Positions 27,154 through 37,099 of a stretch of DNA of 64,000 nucleotides are shown here, in pieces. The stretch covers positions 12,042 to 76,041 of the forward strand of contig CAJTMC010000018.1 of NCBI GenBank assembly GCA_910577115.1, given 5' to 3'. The DNA is from an uncultured Lachnospiraceae bacterium. GTDB taxonomy: Bacteria > Bacillota > Clostridia > Lachnospirales > Lachnospiraceae. The translations under genes were made by a program, and so were the position numbers. The stretch's first letter is position 1. Every line of letters starts with the position of its first letter. The notes beneath the pieces are model-generated. The model did not search any database. It saw only the letters and a list, made by a program, of their open reading frames with translations, and was not told where the DNA came from.

Positions 27154-28236
27154 TTATCGCTTACCACTAAATCTTTCCATAAAATCTGTCGTTGCACATT
27201 CTTTTAATGGCATTTTTACGCTGCCACCTTCAGCTGCAGATTTATATATTGCTAATACCAGTTCTAGCGCCCGTTTTCCATCCATTGCATTCACATAAGG
27301 CTGTCTATCCTGTTGTATTGCATTAATCACATCGGTATACAAAGGCGTGTGACCATAACCATATACATTGGGCGGATTTTCATGAAATCTTGATTTTACT
27401 TCTTCCGGATCATCCAACAAATCCGCAAATCTCCATTCTTCTATCACATTAACAGACTGCCCGCCTGCTTTGACAGTTCCCTTTTCCCCAAATATGTATA
27501 ACGTTTCCTCTAAATTCTTAGGATATATATCTGTAGTGCCTTCAACAATTCCATAACTTCCATTCCTAAATTTTATAAGTGCAATGCCCATATCCTCGGC
27601 TTCTATATAGTCATGATTAAGCCTGTCCGTCATTCCGACAACTTCATCAATCTCACTCCCCATCATCCATCTAAGCAAATCTATATTGTGAATGCACTGG
27701 TTCATTAACGCACCACCATCCTGATCCCATGTTCCTCTCCACGCTGCTCTGTCAAAATATTCATGGTTTCTGCACCACCTAATATGTGCTGTACCATAAA
27801 ACAGCTTTCCAAATCGGTTCATATCTATTGCTTCCCTTATAATTTGAATCGACTTATTAAATCTATTTTGATGACATGCGCATACTTTTACATGATATTT
27901 TACAGATGCTGAAATAATTGCATCCGCATCTGCTATGGATAGCGCGATCGGTTTCTCTATAATGCAATTACACCCGCGTTCTATGCAAAACAATGCAATC
28001 TCCGCATGTTTCCCGCTCTCTGTACAGATTGCCACAAGTTCTGGTTTTTCTTTCTCCACCATTTCCTTATAATCTGTATAACATTTTGTCTTCCTATCAA
28101 GTTTAAATTTCAACATCTTGTCTTCCATGCATGATGAATTAATATCACATACTGCTGTTATATCAAGTCCATTATTTTGCGCTGCCACAATATGATTCGG
28201 CGATATCCTTCCACAGCCTATCAATGCGTATCTCAT
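27154..28236 (-). CDS. Gfo/Idh/MocA-family NAD-dependent sugar dehydrogenase
   Basis: Start ATG 28236 (MRYALIGCGRISPNH) follows GAGGGAG; the protein has 360 aa. It shows the Rossmann GCGRIS at residues 7-12, the EKPIALS motif with the conserved Lys near 95-101, and an oxidoreductase C-domain with GGALMNQCIHNIDLLRWM near 171. It is close to WlbA/WbpB-type enzymes that oxidise the 3-position of UDP-N-acetylated uronic acids, which fits the aminotransferase two genes downstream. Confidence 0.87.
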   Translation of the reverse strand: MRYALIGCGRISPNHIVAAQNNGLDITAVCDINSSCMEDKMLKFKLDRKTKCYTDYKEMVEKEKPELVAICTESGKHAEIALFCIERGCNCIIEKPIALSIADADAIISASVKYHVKVCACHQNRFNKSIQIIREAIDMNRFGKLFYGTAHIRWCRNHEYFDRAAWRGTWDQDGGALMNQCIHNIDLLRWMMGSEIDEVVGMTDRLNHDYIEAEDMGIALIKFRNGSYGIVEGTTDIYPKNLEETLYIFGEKGTVKAGGQSVNVIEEWRFADLLDDPEEVKSRFHENPPNVYGYGHTPLYTDVINAIQQDRQPYVNAMDGKRALELVLAIYKSAAEGGSVKMPLKECATTDFMERFSGKR

Positions 28237-28256
28237 AAAACTCCCTCTTTCCAACT

Positions 28257-29336
28257 TTAATCTGTCGTTAAATACTTTATAACAGGTTCTAATATTTTAT
28301 CCCACGAATAATTTTCAGCCGCATAATGATGACAATCTAAAATATAATTGCTATTTTGTAGACTATCATAAAAATCAATTACAGAATCCATACTGATAGT
28401 CGTATTATCATTTAATACTTTAAAAATAAAATATTTATTTTTAAAGCCATAATCATCCGGCATAATAATCGGTAATCCTCTTACACAATACTCTACCGCC
28501 TTAATTCCTGTCCCCTCAAATATTCCACTTTTATATAGCCCCAGTGCTCCTATCCCTATATCAGAGTCCTCATATATTTTATCCAGTTCTTTACCCTGCA
28601 AAAATCCATGAAACAAAACATATTTCTCCAAATGGTATTCTTTTACCAGTTGTTTATAATAGGGCACTTCCGCACCATCACCTACCAAATTAAAATAAAT
28701 TTTCCGTTTTCCTTCTAATTGATAGTACTCATGCATTCCTCGTATAATCCGCTCATACCCATGCTCTCTTCTCATTGTTGCCACTGCTATAAGCACTATA
28801 TCGTCCGTATTTTTACGAACTGTGCTTTTCACCTTATGTTCAGAAACATCTACTCCATTTATCAGTGGTATGCAAGGTATATCAAAAATTGTTTTAAAAT
28901 TAGAATAAGTCGTGCAACAATCTAAATATTGGTGCATATGCAATCTATAATAATTATCCTCAGCTACTCTTTTTCTCCATTCTTCATGCTCATAAGGATA
29001 TGTTGGAATCTCTAGAACAGTTTTAATCTGTTTTTCTTTCAAAAATTTTAGAAACTGCAAGAACCACTTATTAGCCAGATTGTATCTGATATATGTACAC
29101 GTAATGTTATAATCCTCTACCCATCGACACAAAACCAGATTACAATCTTTCCTTGTAACTGCCACTTCTTTCTCTATAATTTGTTCACCATTCATCAAAT
29201 ATAGCATCTGACCTGCATAACATGTATAATATACTCGTCCAAATATTCTTTTAAATGCAGAAATTTGTGCATTAATCTTTTTTCTGATTCCTACCAGATA
29301 CTTCCTGTTTAAATCGTAGTATGTAACATACAACAT
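28257..29336 (-). CDS. GT4-like glycosyltransferase
   Basis: This GT-B glycosyltransferase has 359 aa. The C-terminal half shows INGVDV near residue 160, VGDGAEVPYYK near 218, FHGFLQGKELDKIY near 243, and a GTGIKAVEYCVRGLPIIMP stretch near 278 with the nucleotide-binding Glu. The ATG overlaps the stop of the upstream gene by one base (TAATG), so translation is coupled. Sugar and linkage are unknown. Confidence 0.83.
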   Translation of the reverse strand: MLYVTYYDLNRKYLVGIRKKINAQISAFKRIFGRVYYTCYAGQMLYLMNGEQIIEKEVAVTRKDCNLVLCRWVEDYNITCTYIRYNLANKWFLQFLKFLKEKQIKTVLEIPTYPYEHEEWRKRVAEDNYYRLHMHQYLDCCTTYSNFKTIFDIPCIPLINGVDVSEHKVKSTVRKNTDDIVLIAVATMRREHGYERIIRGMHEYYQLEGKRKIYFNLVGDGAEVPYYKQLVKEYHLEKYVLFHGFLQGKELDKIYEDSDIGIGALGLYKSGIFEGTGIKAVEYCVRGLPIIMPDDYGFKNKYFIFKVLNDNTTISMDSVIDFYDSLQNSNYILDCHHYAAENYSWDKILEPVIKYLTTD

Positions 29337-29749
29337 TATAATATCCCTCCAAGAAACTCTCCCAAATAAAGAATTTTATCTTTTGGCACAAACTCTGATA
29401 ACTCCTTATAAATTGATTTATAATGCTTAATCGGCGTTATAATTACTCTCTGTTGTCTATATTGAGATCTAAATTCATTTAAATCGATTATAGGTATATC
29501 CGAAATCTCTAAGAGCAATTTTCCGCTTTTATCTACAACACCTGATATATTCACAAACAGATTAATAGCATTATAAAGTTGAATCCCTAAATATCCGCCT
29601 CCATATATGTATACATCAAATAGTTCAAGCATTTCTAATCTGTTTTTTACATATTCTCTATCCAACATTTGTCCCATAAGTTCATAGCTTGCAGAAAAAA
29701 TTTCTGACTCATATGCATATTCTTCCAGTATTTCATCCAATTCTTCCAT
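29336..29749 (-). CDS. Stand-alone Rossmann-like module protein
   Basis: The 137-aa protein is little more than the Rossmann-like module found elsewhere in the island. It starts with about 35 helical residues, then FDVYIYGGGYLGIQLYNA near 44, GVVDKSG near 68, PIIDL near 80 and VIITPIKHY near 96. It is translationally coupled to the GT4 gene downstream and follows the GT2 gene at 29788, which carries such a module itself. Function unknown; a role as a scaffold or sugar-nucleotide sensor is only a guess. Confidence 0.75.
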   Translation of the reverse strand: MEELDEILEEYAYESEIFSASYELMGQMLDREYVKNRLEMLELFDVYIYGGGYLGIQLYNAINLFVNISGVVDKSGKLLLEISDIPIIDLNEFRSQYRQQRVIITPIKHYKSIYKELSEFVPKDKILYLGEFLGGIL

Positions 29750-29787
29750 TTCTATTCCTCATTTTAATCCTTCTACTCTCTTAACTG

Positions 29788-31062
29788 CTAACTCCATATC
29801 CCATATTTTTCATAATCATAAATATTGACGATTCTGTCTTCTGCACACAATCCTTGTTCTTTGATTTGTTCTATAATCTCCTTATAATAACTACTTACAA
29901 TTATTAGCAACGCATCTTTTTCATTATAAAGCGCTTCCGGTGCCTTTATCAGTTTTCCCATAAATTCTGTTCCCTGCTTTCGTCTGTCATTATCAACAAA
30001 AAAAGTGTCTTCACTTATCGGAATATGATATCGGGAAACCAGCCTGTCTGCCTCTAATCCGCTCCCCCATAAAATTATCTTTCTATATGATATCTCACTA
30101 AATCGTTCTAAAGAAAATGGTATCCTGCTTTCCTTCCCACACACTTGATGCTCCTGCAGCCACTCCATAACTGTCTTGAAATATTCTGTATACCGTTCTG
30201 TTATTATTGGCATTTTTTCGGAAACAAGTGCTTGCAAATACAATTTAACCGCTGTTATATACAGTTTTTTTATTATCCTTACATAATCTGTCTCATTTCT
30301 CTTTCCAAAAAATTCAAAAAATGCAATATGGGCAAATGCGCTTGTTATATATCGCTCATATTCTGAAAGGCTTGATGCAAGACCTTTTCCATGACGTCTG
30401 GCACATCCAATGCTTTCATTTACAAAATATGCTTTTCCTCTTTTTAAATGAATAAGATTTCTAAATGAATCCGCACGAAACATCTCTTCAAATTTAGTTC
30501 CCACCAGTGCTGAATATTCATCGGGAATCCCATTTGAAAAATATACATTTCGATAAGTGCTTGCCAACGTGTTTGATAATACCTCCTTTCCTTTCAGAAA
30601 ATCCGCATAGGTACTTGTTTTCGTAGTAATGTTGGGACGATTATAATATATTTCAATGGAACCATCATTAAAAAGTTTCTCCTCATTTGAAGCATATATC
30701 GTATAATCCGGATGTTGATCCAAAAAGTCTACAGCTTTCTTTAGCCTTTTTTTATCAGTCCAATAATCGTCTGGATCCAATACGCAAAAATATTCACTAT
30801 CCATTCTTTTTAATGCCTTCAGCATATTTTGGAACAAATGACAGTTTTTTTCCGAATACAATGCCAAAACTTTATCCGAGTACATCTCTGCATACTCTTT
30901 GATAATTTGAGGTGAATTATCCTGTGAACCGTCATCGGTTATAATAATTTGATAATCAAAATCTACTTCCTGAACCAAAATAGAATCCAACGCCTGTTTG
31001 ATATACTGACCATTATTATAAGAAGGCATAATAACCGTCATTTTATACTTATAATTTTTCAT
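29788..31062 (-). CDS. GT2 glycosyltransferase with C-terminal Rossmann-like module
   Basis: The 424-aa protein has an N-terminal GT-A domain (VIMPSYN near residue 10, TDDGSQDNS near 41, CVLDPDDYW near 93 as the DxD). Residues of about 325-420 hold KIILWGSGLEAD and FVDNDRRKQG, the Rossmann-like module. GAGGTG precedes the ATG. Acceptor and sugar are unknown. Confidence 0.86.
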   Translation of the reverse strand: MKNYKYKMTVIMPSYNNGQYIKQALDSILVQEVDFDYQIIITDDGSQDNSPQIIKEYAEMYSDKVLALYSEKNCHLFQNMLKALKRMDSEYFCVLDPDDYWTDKKRLKKAVDFLDQHPDYTIYASNEEKLFNDGSIEIYYNRPNITTKTSTYADFLKGKEVLSNTLASTYRNVYFSNGIPDEYSALVGTKFEEMFRADSFRNLIHLKRGKAYFVNESIGCARRHGKGLASSLSEYERYITSAFAHIAFFEFFGKRNETDYVRIIKKLYITAVKLYLQALVSEKMPIITERYTEYFKTVMEWLQEHQVCGKESRIPFSLERFSEISYRKIILWGSGLEADRLVSRYHIPISEDTFFVDNDRRKQGTEFMGKLIKAPEALYNEKDALLIIVSSYYKEIIEQIKEQGLCAEDRIVNIYDYEKYGIWS

Positions 31063-31083
31063 AAGTCACCTCATTCTCTATCA

Positions 31084-31560
31084 TCACAATTCATATATAA
31101 TATCTTCTATAGATATAATGGGATAATCTACTTTTTCTGCCAGCATTGACTCTATTTCATCATAATAATGAATCGCTGTTACCACAATCGCATCCACTTT
31201 TGAAAGCTCATCATCCGGCGTAACGATATCCAGTTCAGAATAGATGCGGTCTGCATTTCGATCAATTGCATATGCCACCTTAATGTTTGAGTCTTTTAAC
31301 TCATCATAAAGTCTCTCACCCAGTTCTTTCATTCCATAAATCGCTATTGTTTTGTATTGTTTTTTCTCAAAAAACTTCGCATACGATCTTCCGCTTTGTT
31401 TAACTGCAAGCCATCTATTCAAAACATTATAAAATTCTAAAAATTTCTTTATCCAATCATCTGATATTGTACATTTCTTTTTCCAAATTTTACTTGCTGC
31501 TACAGCACCCACAATACCTCCTGCCAATGCTGTTAATAACGTTGTAATTACTTTTTTCAT
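31084..31560 (-). CDS. Membrane-anchored Rossmann-like protein, paralogue 1 (158 aa)
   Basis: Start ATG 31560 (MKKVITTLL) follows GAGAGG. A single Gly/Ala-rich membrane helix (about residues 5-24) is followed by a basic linker. The Rossmann-like module contains KTIAIYGMKELGERLYDEL near 70, AIDRNAD near 95 and VVTAIHYYDEIESML near 125, and the protein ends PIISIEDIIYEL. It is a close paralogue of the 158-aa protein at 33450, with two glycosyltransferase genes between them. It has no catalytic domain that I can recognise. It may tether glycan enzymes at the membrane. Confidence 0.75.
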   Translation of the reverse strand: MKKVITTLLTALAGGIVGAVAASKIWKKKCTISDDWIKKFLEFYNVLNRWLAVKQSGRSYAKFFEKKQYKTIAIYGMKELGERLYDELKDSNIKVAYAIDRNADRIYSELDIVTPDDELSKVDAIVVTAIHYYDEIESMLAEKVDYPIISIEDIIYEL

Positions 31561-31639
31561 ACTCTTATACCTCTCATTTATTGAAATATATCCCCCAAAA
31601 TTAAAATCCAAATACCTTTATTACTTGTGTTTTATGTTT

Positions 31640-32482
31640 TTATACTCTTTTCAGCTGCCCCATAACTTCAGTTACTTTATCTTTTATCACCCACCAAAGC
31701 AAAAATTTATAACTTTGCCTGCGATAATCCTCTATTATTTCGGAATCATTATGAAAGCTTAATGCTGAAGATTGGTCTTCTTTATGATATATATATGTAT
31801 TACTCGTATATATCTGTCGTAATCCATACTTTTTACACATCAAATATAAAATTGGTTCTTCTGCATAAAGAAATGTTCTTTTATAAAATCCGTCGTAATA
31901 TCTAAAAAAATCCGGTGTAAATAATACTGCACACCCGTGAAGTATTTGTACTTTCTTTTTCCTTTTAGCTTCCGGAACAAGAAACGACCATGATTCTTGT
32001 CCCAATTTTTTCAAACACAAATTTGCCCACGTCTTAAAAGTTCCCTGAAATGAGATATCATATAATATTGGCTTTTGGATAATATGTTCTTTTAAAAGAA
32101 TTTCCGAACCTATCATCCCTACTCCGTCTGAATAACAATCAAGTAATTTTCTAAAATAATCCTTTTCCAAAAAAACCGTGTCATTATTTACAACAAATAC
32201 GAAATCTGTATGAAACTTTTGCCGTGCAATTGATATACCAATGTTATTTCCCTTTGCATATCCATAATTACGTCCCGCTTTGACAATCATGATTTTCTTG
32301 TTTGTCTTATATTTTTTCTTCAAAACTCTATACGACTCATTTTTTGAATTATTGTCAACAATTATAATTCCTTCAAATTTATATTTCATTTCCAAGATAC
32401 TGTCTACACATTCTATTGTATCAACATAATTCAAATAGTTTAAAACCACTATGCTTATTTTATTCATATCTATTTTATTCAT
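31640..32482 (-). CDS. GT2 glycosyltransferase, rhamnosyltransferase-like
   Basis: This 280-aa GT-A enzyme has VVLNYLNY near residue 12, VDNNSKN near 41, GYAKGNNIGI near 73 and the DxD-equivalent VNNDTVF near 97, as in WbbL/RfbN-type rhamnosyltransferases. The coding sequence begins with a short in-frame duplication (MNKIDMNKI), so either ATG may be used. The gene is AT-rich compared with the core genome. The substrate is inferred from family resemblance. Confidence 0.84.
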   Translation of the reverse strand: MNKIDMNKISIVVLNYLNYVDTIECVDSILEMKYKFEGIIIVDNNSKNESYRVLKKKYKTNKKIMIVKAGRNYGYAKGNNIGISIARQKFHTDFVFVVNNDTVFLEKDYFRKLLDCYSDGVGMIGSEILLKEHIIQKPILYDISFQGTFKTWANLCLKKLGQESWSFLVPEAKRKKKVQILHGCAVLFTPDFFRYYDGFYKRTFLYAEEPILYLMCKKYGLRQIYTSNTYIYHKEDQSSALSFHNDSEIIEDYRRQSYKFLLWWVIKDKVTEVMGQLKRV

Positions 32483-32493
32483 ATCTTTTACAC

Positions 32494-33369
32494 TTACAAT
32501 TTAATCCAACCTTCCGGCATAATATTTATCCCTGTGTTCGTACCAAGCTTACTCAAAAACCAATCTTTTGGTCCTATTACGATTTTGTCCTTATTGCCAT
32601 TTAGCCAAGCCCCCCACCAGCTATACGTACTATTCGCGATAATATTATGTTGACAATGGCTCATTATAATTAACTCTTCATAATTTGTTAATTCATGATT
32701 CCTGTTTACAAAAAAACACTTTCCCGCAAATTTCATATTTTTCTCGACCCACTCTATCTCGTCAGAAAAAATACAAAACAATGGCTTCTCAATTAAGGTG
32801 TTCATTTGTTCTATTGCCCTGTTATAATATTCTATAGGCAGTATCTCCCCATGTTTCTTATAATCTCCTCTGCGAACATGTACGGACACAGTATTTTGAT
32901 TTTTCAGTATTTCTTTTAATTCATTACCAATTTTTATTCTTTTCTTTAATCTAAGCTCTCTACGAATAACATTCTCATAGTCTTTAAAATATTTTTCGTT
33001 TTGAAACCAGCCTTGTAAATAATAATTTCCTTGAACCTGTAACAGCTCTGGTTTAAATGCAACATTTTTTTCGCTAAAATATTTATAAGGAAATATCTCC
33101 TTTTCCGACAAATACATAATACATTGGTTCAATAAATTTTTCTCATTCAAAAAGAAATAATACTTATTTAAGTCCTTATATTCTTTCAATGTTATTCTAA
33201 AATTTGATAATTGTTGAAACCTATGAGTCCTTTTTGGATCATAGGAGTTATTACTGTATATACTAAAATCTAAATATACTTTCTCATTCTGCCTTAATTG
33301 CAAAGCTCTAGCATAGGCATATTGAAATAACTGGTTTCCAAGTCCCTCCCATATTTTCACCACAATCAT
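32494..33369 (-). CDS. GT11 alpha-1,2-fucosyltransferase-like protein
   Basis: This 291-aa enzyme has the classic GT11 start GLGNQLFQYAYARAL at residues 9-23, the donor-binding motif VSVHVRRGDYKKH near 165 and the C-terminal motif NSTYSWWGAWL near 250. Members transfer fucose (or a similar 6-deoxyhexose) from GDP-fucose in alpha-1,2 linkage. No GDP-fucose synthesis gene is visible in this window, so the donor must come from elsewhere. Confidence 0.9.
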   Translation of the reverse strand: MIVVKIWEGLGNQLFQYAYARALQLRQNEKVYLDFSIYSNNSYDPKRTHRFQQLSNFRITLKEYKDLNKYYFFLNEKNLLNQCIMYLSEKEIFPYKYFSEKNVAFKPELLQVQGNYYLQGWFQNEKYFKDYENVIRRELRLKKRIKIGNELKEILKNQNTVSVHVRRGDYKKHGEILPIEYYNRAIEQMNTLIEKPLFCIFSDEIEWVEKNMKFAGKCFFVNRNHELTNYEELIIMSHCQHNIIANSTYSWWGAWLNGNKDKIVIGPKDWFLSKLGTNTGINIMPEGWIKL

Positions 33370-33449
33370 TGTTTCCCGCCCCCACTAGTTTGATATTATC
33401 TCTTTTCGTTTTCCTATTTCTCGCCTGTTATCGGATTTTTTCACTAACA

Positions 33450-33926
33450 TCATATTTCATATATAATGTCTTCCAAAGATATAATAGGATAATCCACCTT
33501 TTCTCCCAACATTGACTCTATCTCATCAAAATAATGAATCGCCGTCACAACAATCACATCAACCTCCTCTAAAAAATCTTCTGGGGTAACCACATCCACG
33601 TCTACATAGATTGCATCTGCATTTTTGTCTATAACATATTTTACTGAAATCTCTGAATCTTTTAGTTCATCATACAGTCTTTCGCCCAATTCTTTCATCC
33701 CATAAATAGCGACTGTTTTATAACCGTTCTGAATAAAATAAGATACCAACGATTTCCCTTCCTGTCTGATACGCAGCCATTCTATCAATATCCGGTAAAA
33801 TTCCGTCATTTTCTGAGTATGATCCGCCCTTCTAACAGTTTTGGGTTTCTGCATCGTTCCCACTGCAACTGCTCCCACAGACGCACCCAATAATGCTGAT
33901 AAACCTGAAATTGTAAGTTTTTTCAT
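33450..33926 (-). CDS. Membrane-anchored Rossmann-like protein, paralogue 2 (158 aa)
   Basis: Start ATG 33926 (MKKLTISG) follows GGAGAG. The protein has exactly the same length and layout as the one at 31084: one N-terminal helix (about residues 4-24), a linker, then KTVAIYGMKELGERLYDEL near 70, VIDKNAD near 95, VVTAIHYFDEIESML near 125 and the C-terminus SLEDIIYEI. The end of both proteins is almost identical. The duplication brackets a GT2 and a GT11 gene. Confidence 0.75.
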   Translation of the reverse strand: MKKLTISGLSALLGASVGAVAVGTMQKPKTVRRADHTQKMTEFYRILIEWLRIRQEGKSLVSYFIQNGYKTVAIYGMKELGERLYDELKDSEISVKYVIDKNADAIYVDVDVVTPEDFLEEVDVIVVTAIHYFDEIESMLGEKVDYPIISLEDIIYEI

Positions 33927-33998
33927 AATGCCTCTCTCCTTTACAAACAATCATTAAAATAATTTTTGTGTTACATAATCCGGCTTGGGAATATATAT

Positions 33999-35081
33999 TT
34001 ATTTTTTGGCATAAACAACACCTTTACGGAAATCCAATGTTCTAAAAATATCTGTATCTGCAATAAACACAACATACCCGTTTGAAGTCGAACATTCATA
34101 TTCATTTGACAAAAGAATTTGTTCTATTTCTTTTCTGTCATTCTCCTTATGGTAACAGCAGATAGCACATCTGACAGAATTTTCCTTTAAAAGATCACTT
34201 GATGCCTGCAATGCCCTTACTTCTGCACCTTCAATATCCATCTTTATAAAATCAACTTTCCCATCAGCCAAAACCTCTGACAATGTAGTAGTTTCATCAC
34301 TTACCTCATCTGACAGCATTTTCGGAATAATAACAACCTTGTCACGGTAATCTTTATATGTCATCTCCAAAGCCCTGATCCATCCCGGATCGCATTCAAA
34401 CAAATAGAGCTTCTTTATTTTATCAATAAACTGAAGCGCAAAGTCGCCTTCCCTTGCACCAGCGTCCACCACAATGTCACCCTCTTTAATATAAATCTCA
34501 GAAGTTAAATATCTGTGTGGAGAATTCGTATGCTGTTCCATTTCGCGGTAACTATTGACACAAAGCACCTCGTCTTTCACGAAAAAACCCGAATACCCCC
34601 GCGGATAATACAGCCTCTTATCCCCATATAAAATATACGGCATATTATGATCTGTATCCCAAAACACCCTCTCAATCTGCATTGGTGCAAATTCAAATTG
34701 GTTAAAAAAAGTTAAGTTATTCTTTCCCCAATAAGCGAGTGTTGCACATATATCCTGATCAGAACTGTCCTGATACTTATTAATCATTAATTGTTTTAAG
34801 AGAAAAAATTTATTTACCAACCTGCATTGCTCAACATGATATCCGTATAACAACTGGTTATACACTTCCCTGTATCCTCTCTCTAACAGGATACAAATAT
34901 AGTCATATGAAATTTCCCCTATACTTTCAGGACCCTTGACCGGATTCCCCCAAAAAACACCGCCCTGTTTTTTTTCGTCATTATCAATCACTCCTGCAAT
35001 CTCTATTCTGGATTCCGATTGACTTATTCCATTCATCACCTGACTGGCAACGTTTCCTGTGCCAAACAATAAAAACCTCAT
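33999..35081 (-). CDS. FkbM-type methyltransferase with N-terminal Rossmann-like module
   Basis: Start ATG 35081 is set by GGGAGG five bases upstream (360 aa). Residues 1-110 form the Rossmann-like module (FLLFGTGNVAS, then VIDNDEKKQGG). The FkbM SAM-binding domain covers about 190-345, with VVDAGAREGDFALQF near 205, LFECDPGW near 227 and FIKMDIEGAEVRAL near 275. FkbM enzymes O-methylate sugars or related groups. A second protein with the same two-part layout is encoded at 54402. Confidence 0.85.
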   Translation of the reverse strand: MRFLLFGTGNVASQVMNGISQSESRIEIAGVIDNDEKKQGGVFWGNPVKGPESIGEISYDYICILLERGYREVYNQLLYGYHVEQCRLVNKFFLLKQLMINKYQDSSDQDICATLAYWGKNNLTFFNQFEFAPMQIERVFWDTDHNMPYILYGDKRLYYPRGYSGFFVKDEVLCVNSYREMEQHTNSPHRYLTSEIYIKEGDIVVDAGAREGDFALQFIDKIKKLYLFECDPGWIRALEMTYKDYRDKVVIIPKMLSDEVSDETTTLSEVLADGKVDFIKMDIEGAEVRALQASSDLLKENSVRCAICCYHKENDRKEIEQILLSNEYECSTSNGYVVFIADTDIFRTLDFRKGVVYAKK

Positions 35082-35093
35082 AGCCACCTCCCA

Positions 35094-37079
35094 CTATATG
35101 TGCCAAATTATTTTGTCCCTGATATAGTTAAACGAATGTCTTCTCCTGAGCACATTTACATATTTTTTACTGTAATCCATTTGATTTTTTACATGATTTA
35201 AAATGCACCTTTCCAGTTCATCTTTATCTCTTCCATAAATCACCTGTGATAATCCGTTTTTTTCAAAATATGCTGCTGCGGTATTCTGATTGTTTCCATA
35301 TACTACAATTGATTTGGCTGCCGACATATATTCAATAAGCTTTGACGGAAACGATGTATTCTGCATCAGAAAAAAAAGCGGTTCGTCCGAATATGGCAAA
35401 AAACAAAACAAGCAGTCCCTCATTTTTTCCCTCAGCTCATTCTCCCTTTCTATTCTCTGCGAATGAATACACTGGTAATTTCCTATAATCCGCTTTACCT
35501 CTGCCTGTTTTTGATATGTAAACAGCAGTTCAATGTCCATCCCCCGTTCCCTGTTGATCTTATCTATAATTTCCGCGATATCCTGTATTCCCTTTACATA
35601 TAACTTGTTAATGTTTCCCAAAAACATAATCTGATGACTATTCTGTCCCTTTTCTAAATTAATTTCCTTATACTCATAAGGAATAGGCAAAACCATAGAT
35701 ATTTTCCCTGCAATCTTAAGAATACGATCCTGCATTCCTTCAGAAATAACAAATACAGAATCCATTGCCTTCAAATATCGTTTGATCCGCTTTTCCAACC
35801 GCTCATTTTCTTTCGCACCCAGAATTTTATTTTGGTATTCTACAAAATCATCCACTACATATACACTAACTTTCATCCTCCAAAATTTCGCAATCATATA
35901 TGCTCTCTTTAATTCTCTGTATTCTGCTCCCAAGGGAATAAAAAGTTTTTTAACACCATTATTTCTCAAGCAGCACACTATTTTCCCCATTTCCAGTAAA
36001 AAAAGAATATCTGCCAGCCACTCCATCTTTATACCATGAAATCTGTTTGCTACCACCGTCTTACCTTCAAATGCATAATCCAGATTCTCTTTTATAAAAA
36101 CTCTGTCTGTTATGATAATCATATCCAAATTCCGCTCCAACGCTTTAGCCAGCCTGTGTACGACTTTGTACATGCCGAATCCATATGCATCTTCCCTAAT
36201 CGGCATATTATCTGTCAGAAGCGCTATCTTCTCATTTTTTTTAATTTTATATAAAGAGCTCCTTGTATACATCCGCACGACCATTTTCGGCGCATATGCG
36301 AATAACTGCTGCTCAAAAAAAATCTTTTTGGACACTTCTATATTGGTATGTTTTGCCATAATCTGCGGATAATCACCCGCACATCCAGACAGGTTCACTG
36401 TGTTGTTTTTCCAAAAAATATCTGGAAACCTACCATACTGGCTCGGATCCCTGTATGCGTTTATCCCATATTTTTTACTGAGCACACTGAAAATCGACTG
36501 GTCATGTCTGTTATCAATGAATCCGCGGTAATTATGACTGCCCAGGTGGTTGGGCGCATCTGTGATAATGTCTTCCTGTTGGCATAGATACAGCCATTCT
36601 TCTACAAAACGCACTGCCACATCCGTCTTTTTTATAAGGATCATTGTTGCCATGCGTTGGTTTGTTTCCGTATATTGCGCCTCATCACAGTCCATATATA
36701 CGAACACATCTCTCTTGGTATACCAGCATTCTTTAAACGGCACCTCAAACGCCATGATATACTGGCTGTCTTTTTCCATCTGCTCTATCAGATATTTCAC
36801 ATCACGTATATAGAAAGCGCCAGAATCAAGATAGACCAAATAATCATTCTCCTGTAATCCCTTCAATGCCTTTCGTATAAAGTACGGTTTCCATAACCAA
36901 TAGCCGTTCCCTCTGTTCTGTTTCAAAATCTTTCTGTTTTTTTCAGCAAATATACAGTCCATATCCCTGGGTGAATAAGAAACCACTTTATCCACCTTCC
37001 CCTTATGAACAGCCGTTGCACTGTTAAACTGCTGGGTTTTCCTGTATTTTGGATCAGCATAATTAATTGCCAGTATCAT
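35094..37079 (-). CDS. Two-domain glycosyltransferase (GT-A-like plus GT-B-like)
   Basis: The 661-aa protein looks like a fusion. Residues 1-260 resemble capsule-type GT-A proteins, with NRGNGYWLWKPYFI near 55 and YLDSGAFYI near 82 as the likely metal site. Residues 285-661 resemble a GT-B enzyme, with YGFGMYKVVHRLA near 299, IMFLGNINKLYVKG near 484 and PSKLIEYMSAAKSIVVYG near 580. AAGGAG precedes the ATG. It probably adds two sugars in turn. No frameshift or split is seen. Confidence 0.78.
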   Translation of the reverse strand: MILAINYADPKYRKTQQFNSATAVHKGKVDKVVSYSPRDMDCIFAEKNRKILKQNRGNGYWLWKPYFIRKALKGLQENDYLVYLDSGAFYIRDVKYLIEQMEKDSQYIMAFEVPFKECWYTKRDVFVYMDCDEAQYTETNQRMATMILIKKTDVAVRFVEEWLYLCQQEDIITDAPNHLGSHNYRGFIDNRHDQSIFSVLSKKYGINAYRDPSQYGRFPDIFWKNNTVNLSGCAGDYPQIMAKHTNIEVSKKIFFEQQLFAYAPKMVVRMYTRSSLYKIKKNEKIALLTDNMPIREDAYGFGMYKVVHRLAKALERNLDMIIITDRVFIKENLDYAFEGKTVVANRFHGIKMEWLADILFLLEMGKIVCCLRNNGVKKLFIPLGAEYRELKRAYMIAKFWRMKVSVYVVDDFVEYQNKILGAKENERLEKRIKRYLKAMDSVFVISEGMQDRILKIAGKISMVLPIPYEYKEINLEKGQNSHQIMFLGNINKLYVKGIQDIAEIIDKINRERGMDIELLFTYQKQAEVKRIIGNYQCIHSQRIERENELREKMRDCLFCFLPYSDEPLFFLMQNTSFPSKLIEYMSAAKSIVVYGNNQNTAAAYFEKNGLSQVIYGRDKDELERCILNHVKNQMDYSKKYVNVLRRRHSFNYIRDKIIWHI

Positions 37080-37099
37080 CTTTTCTCCTTCATACCATC

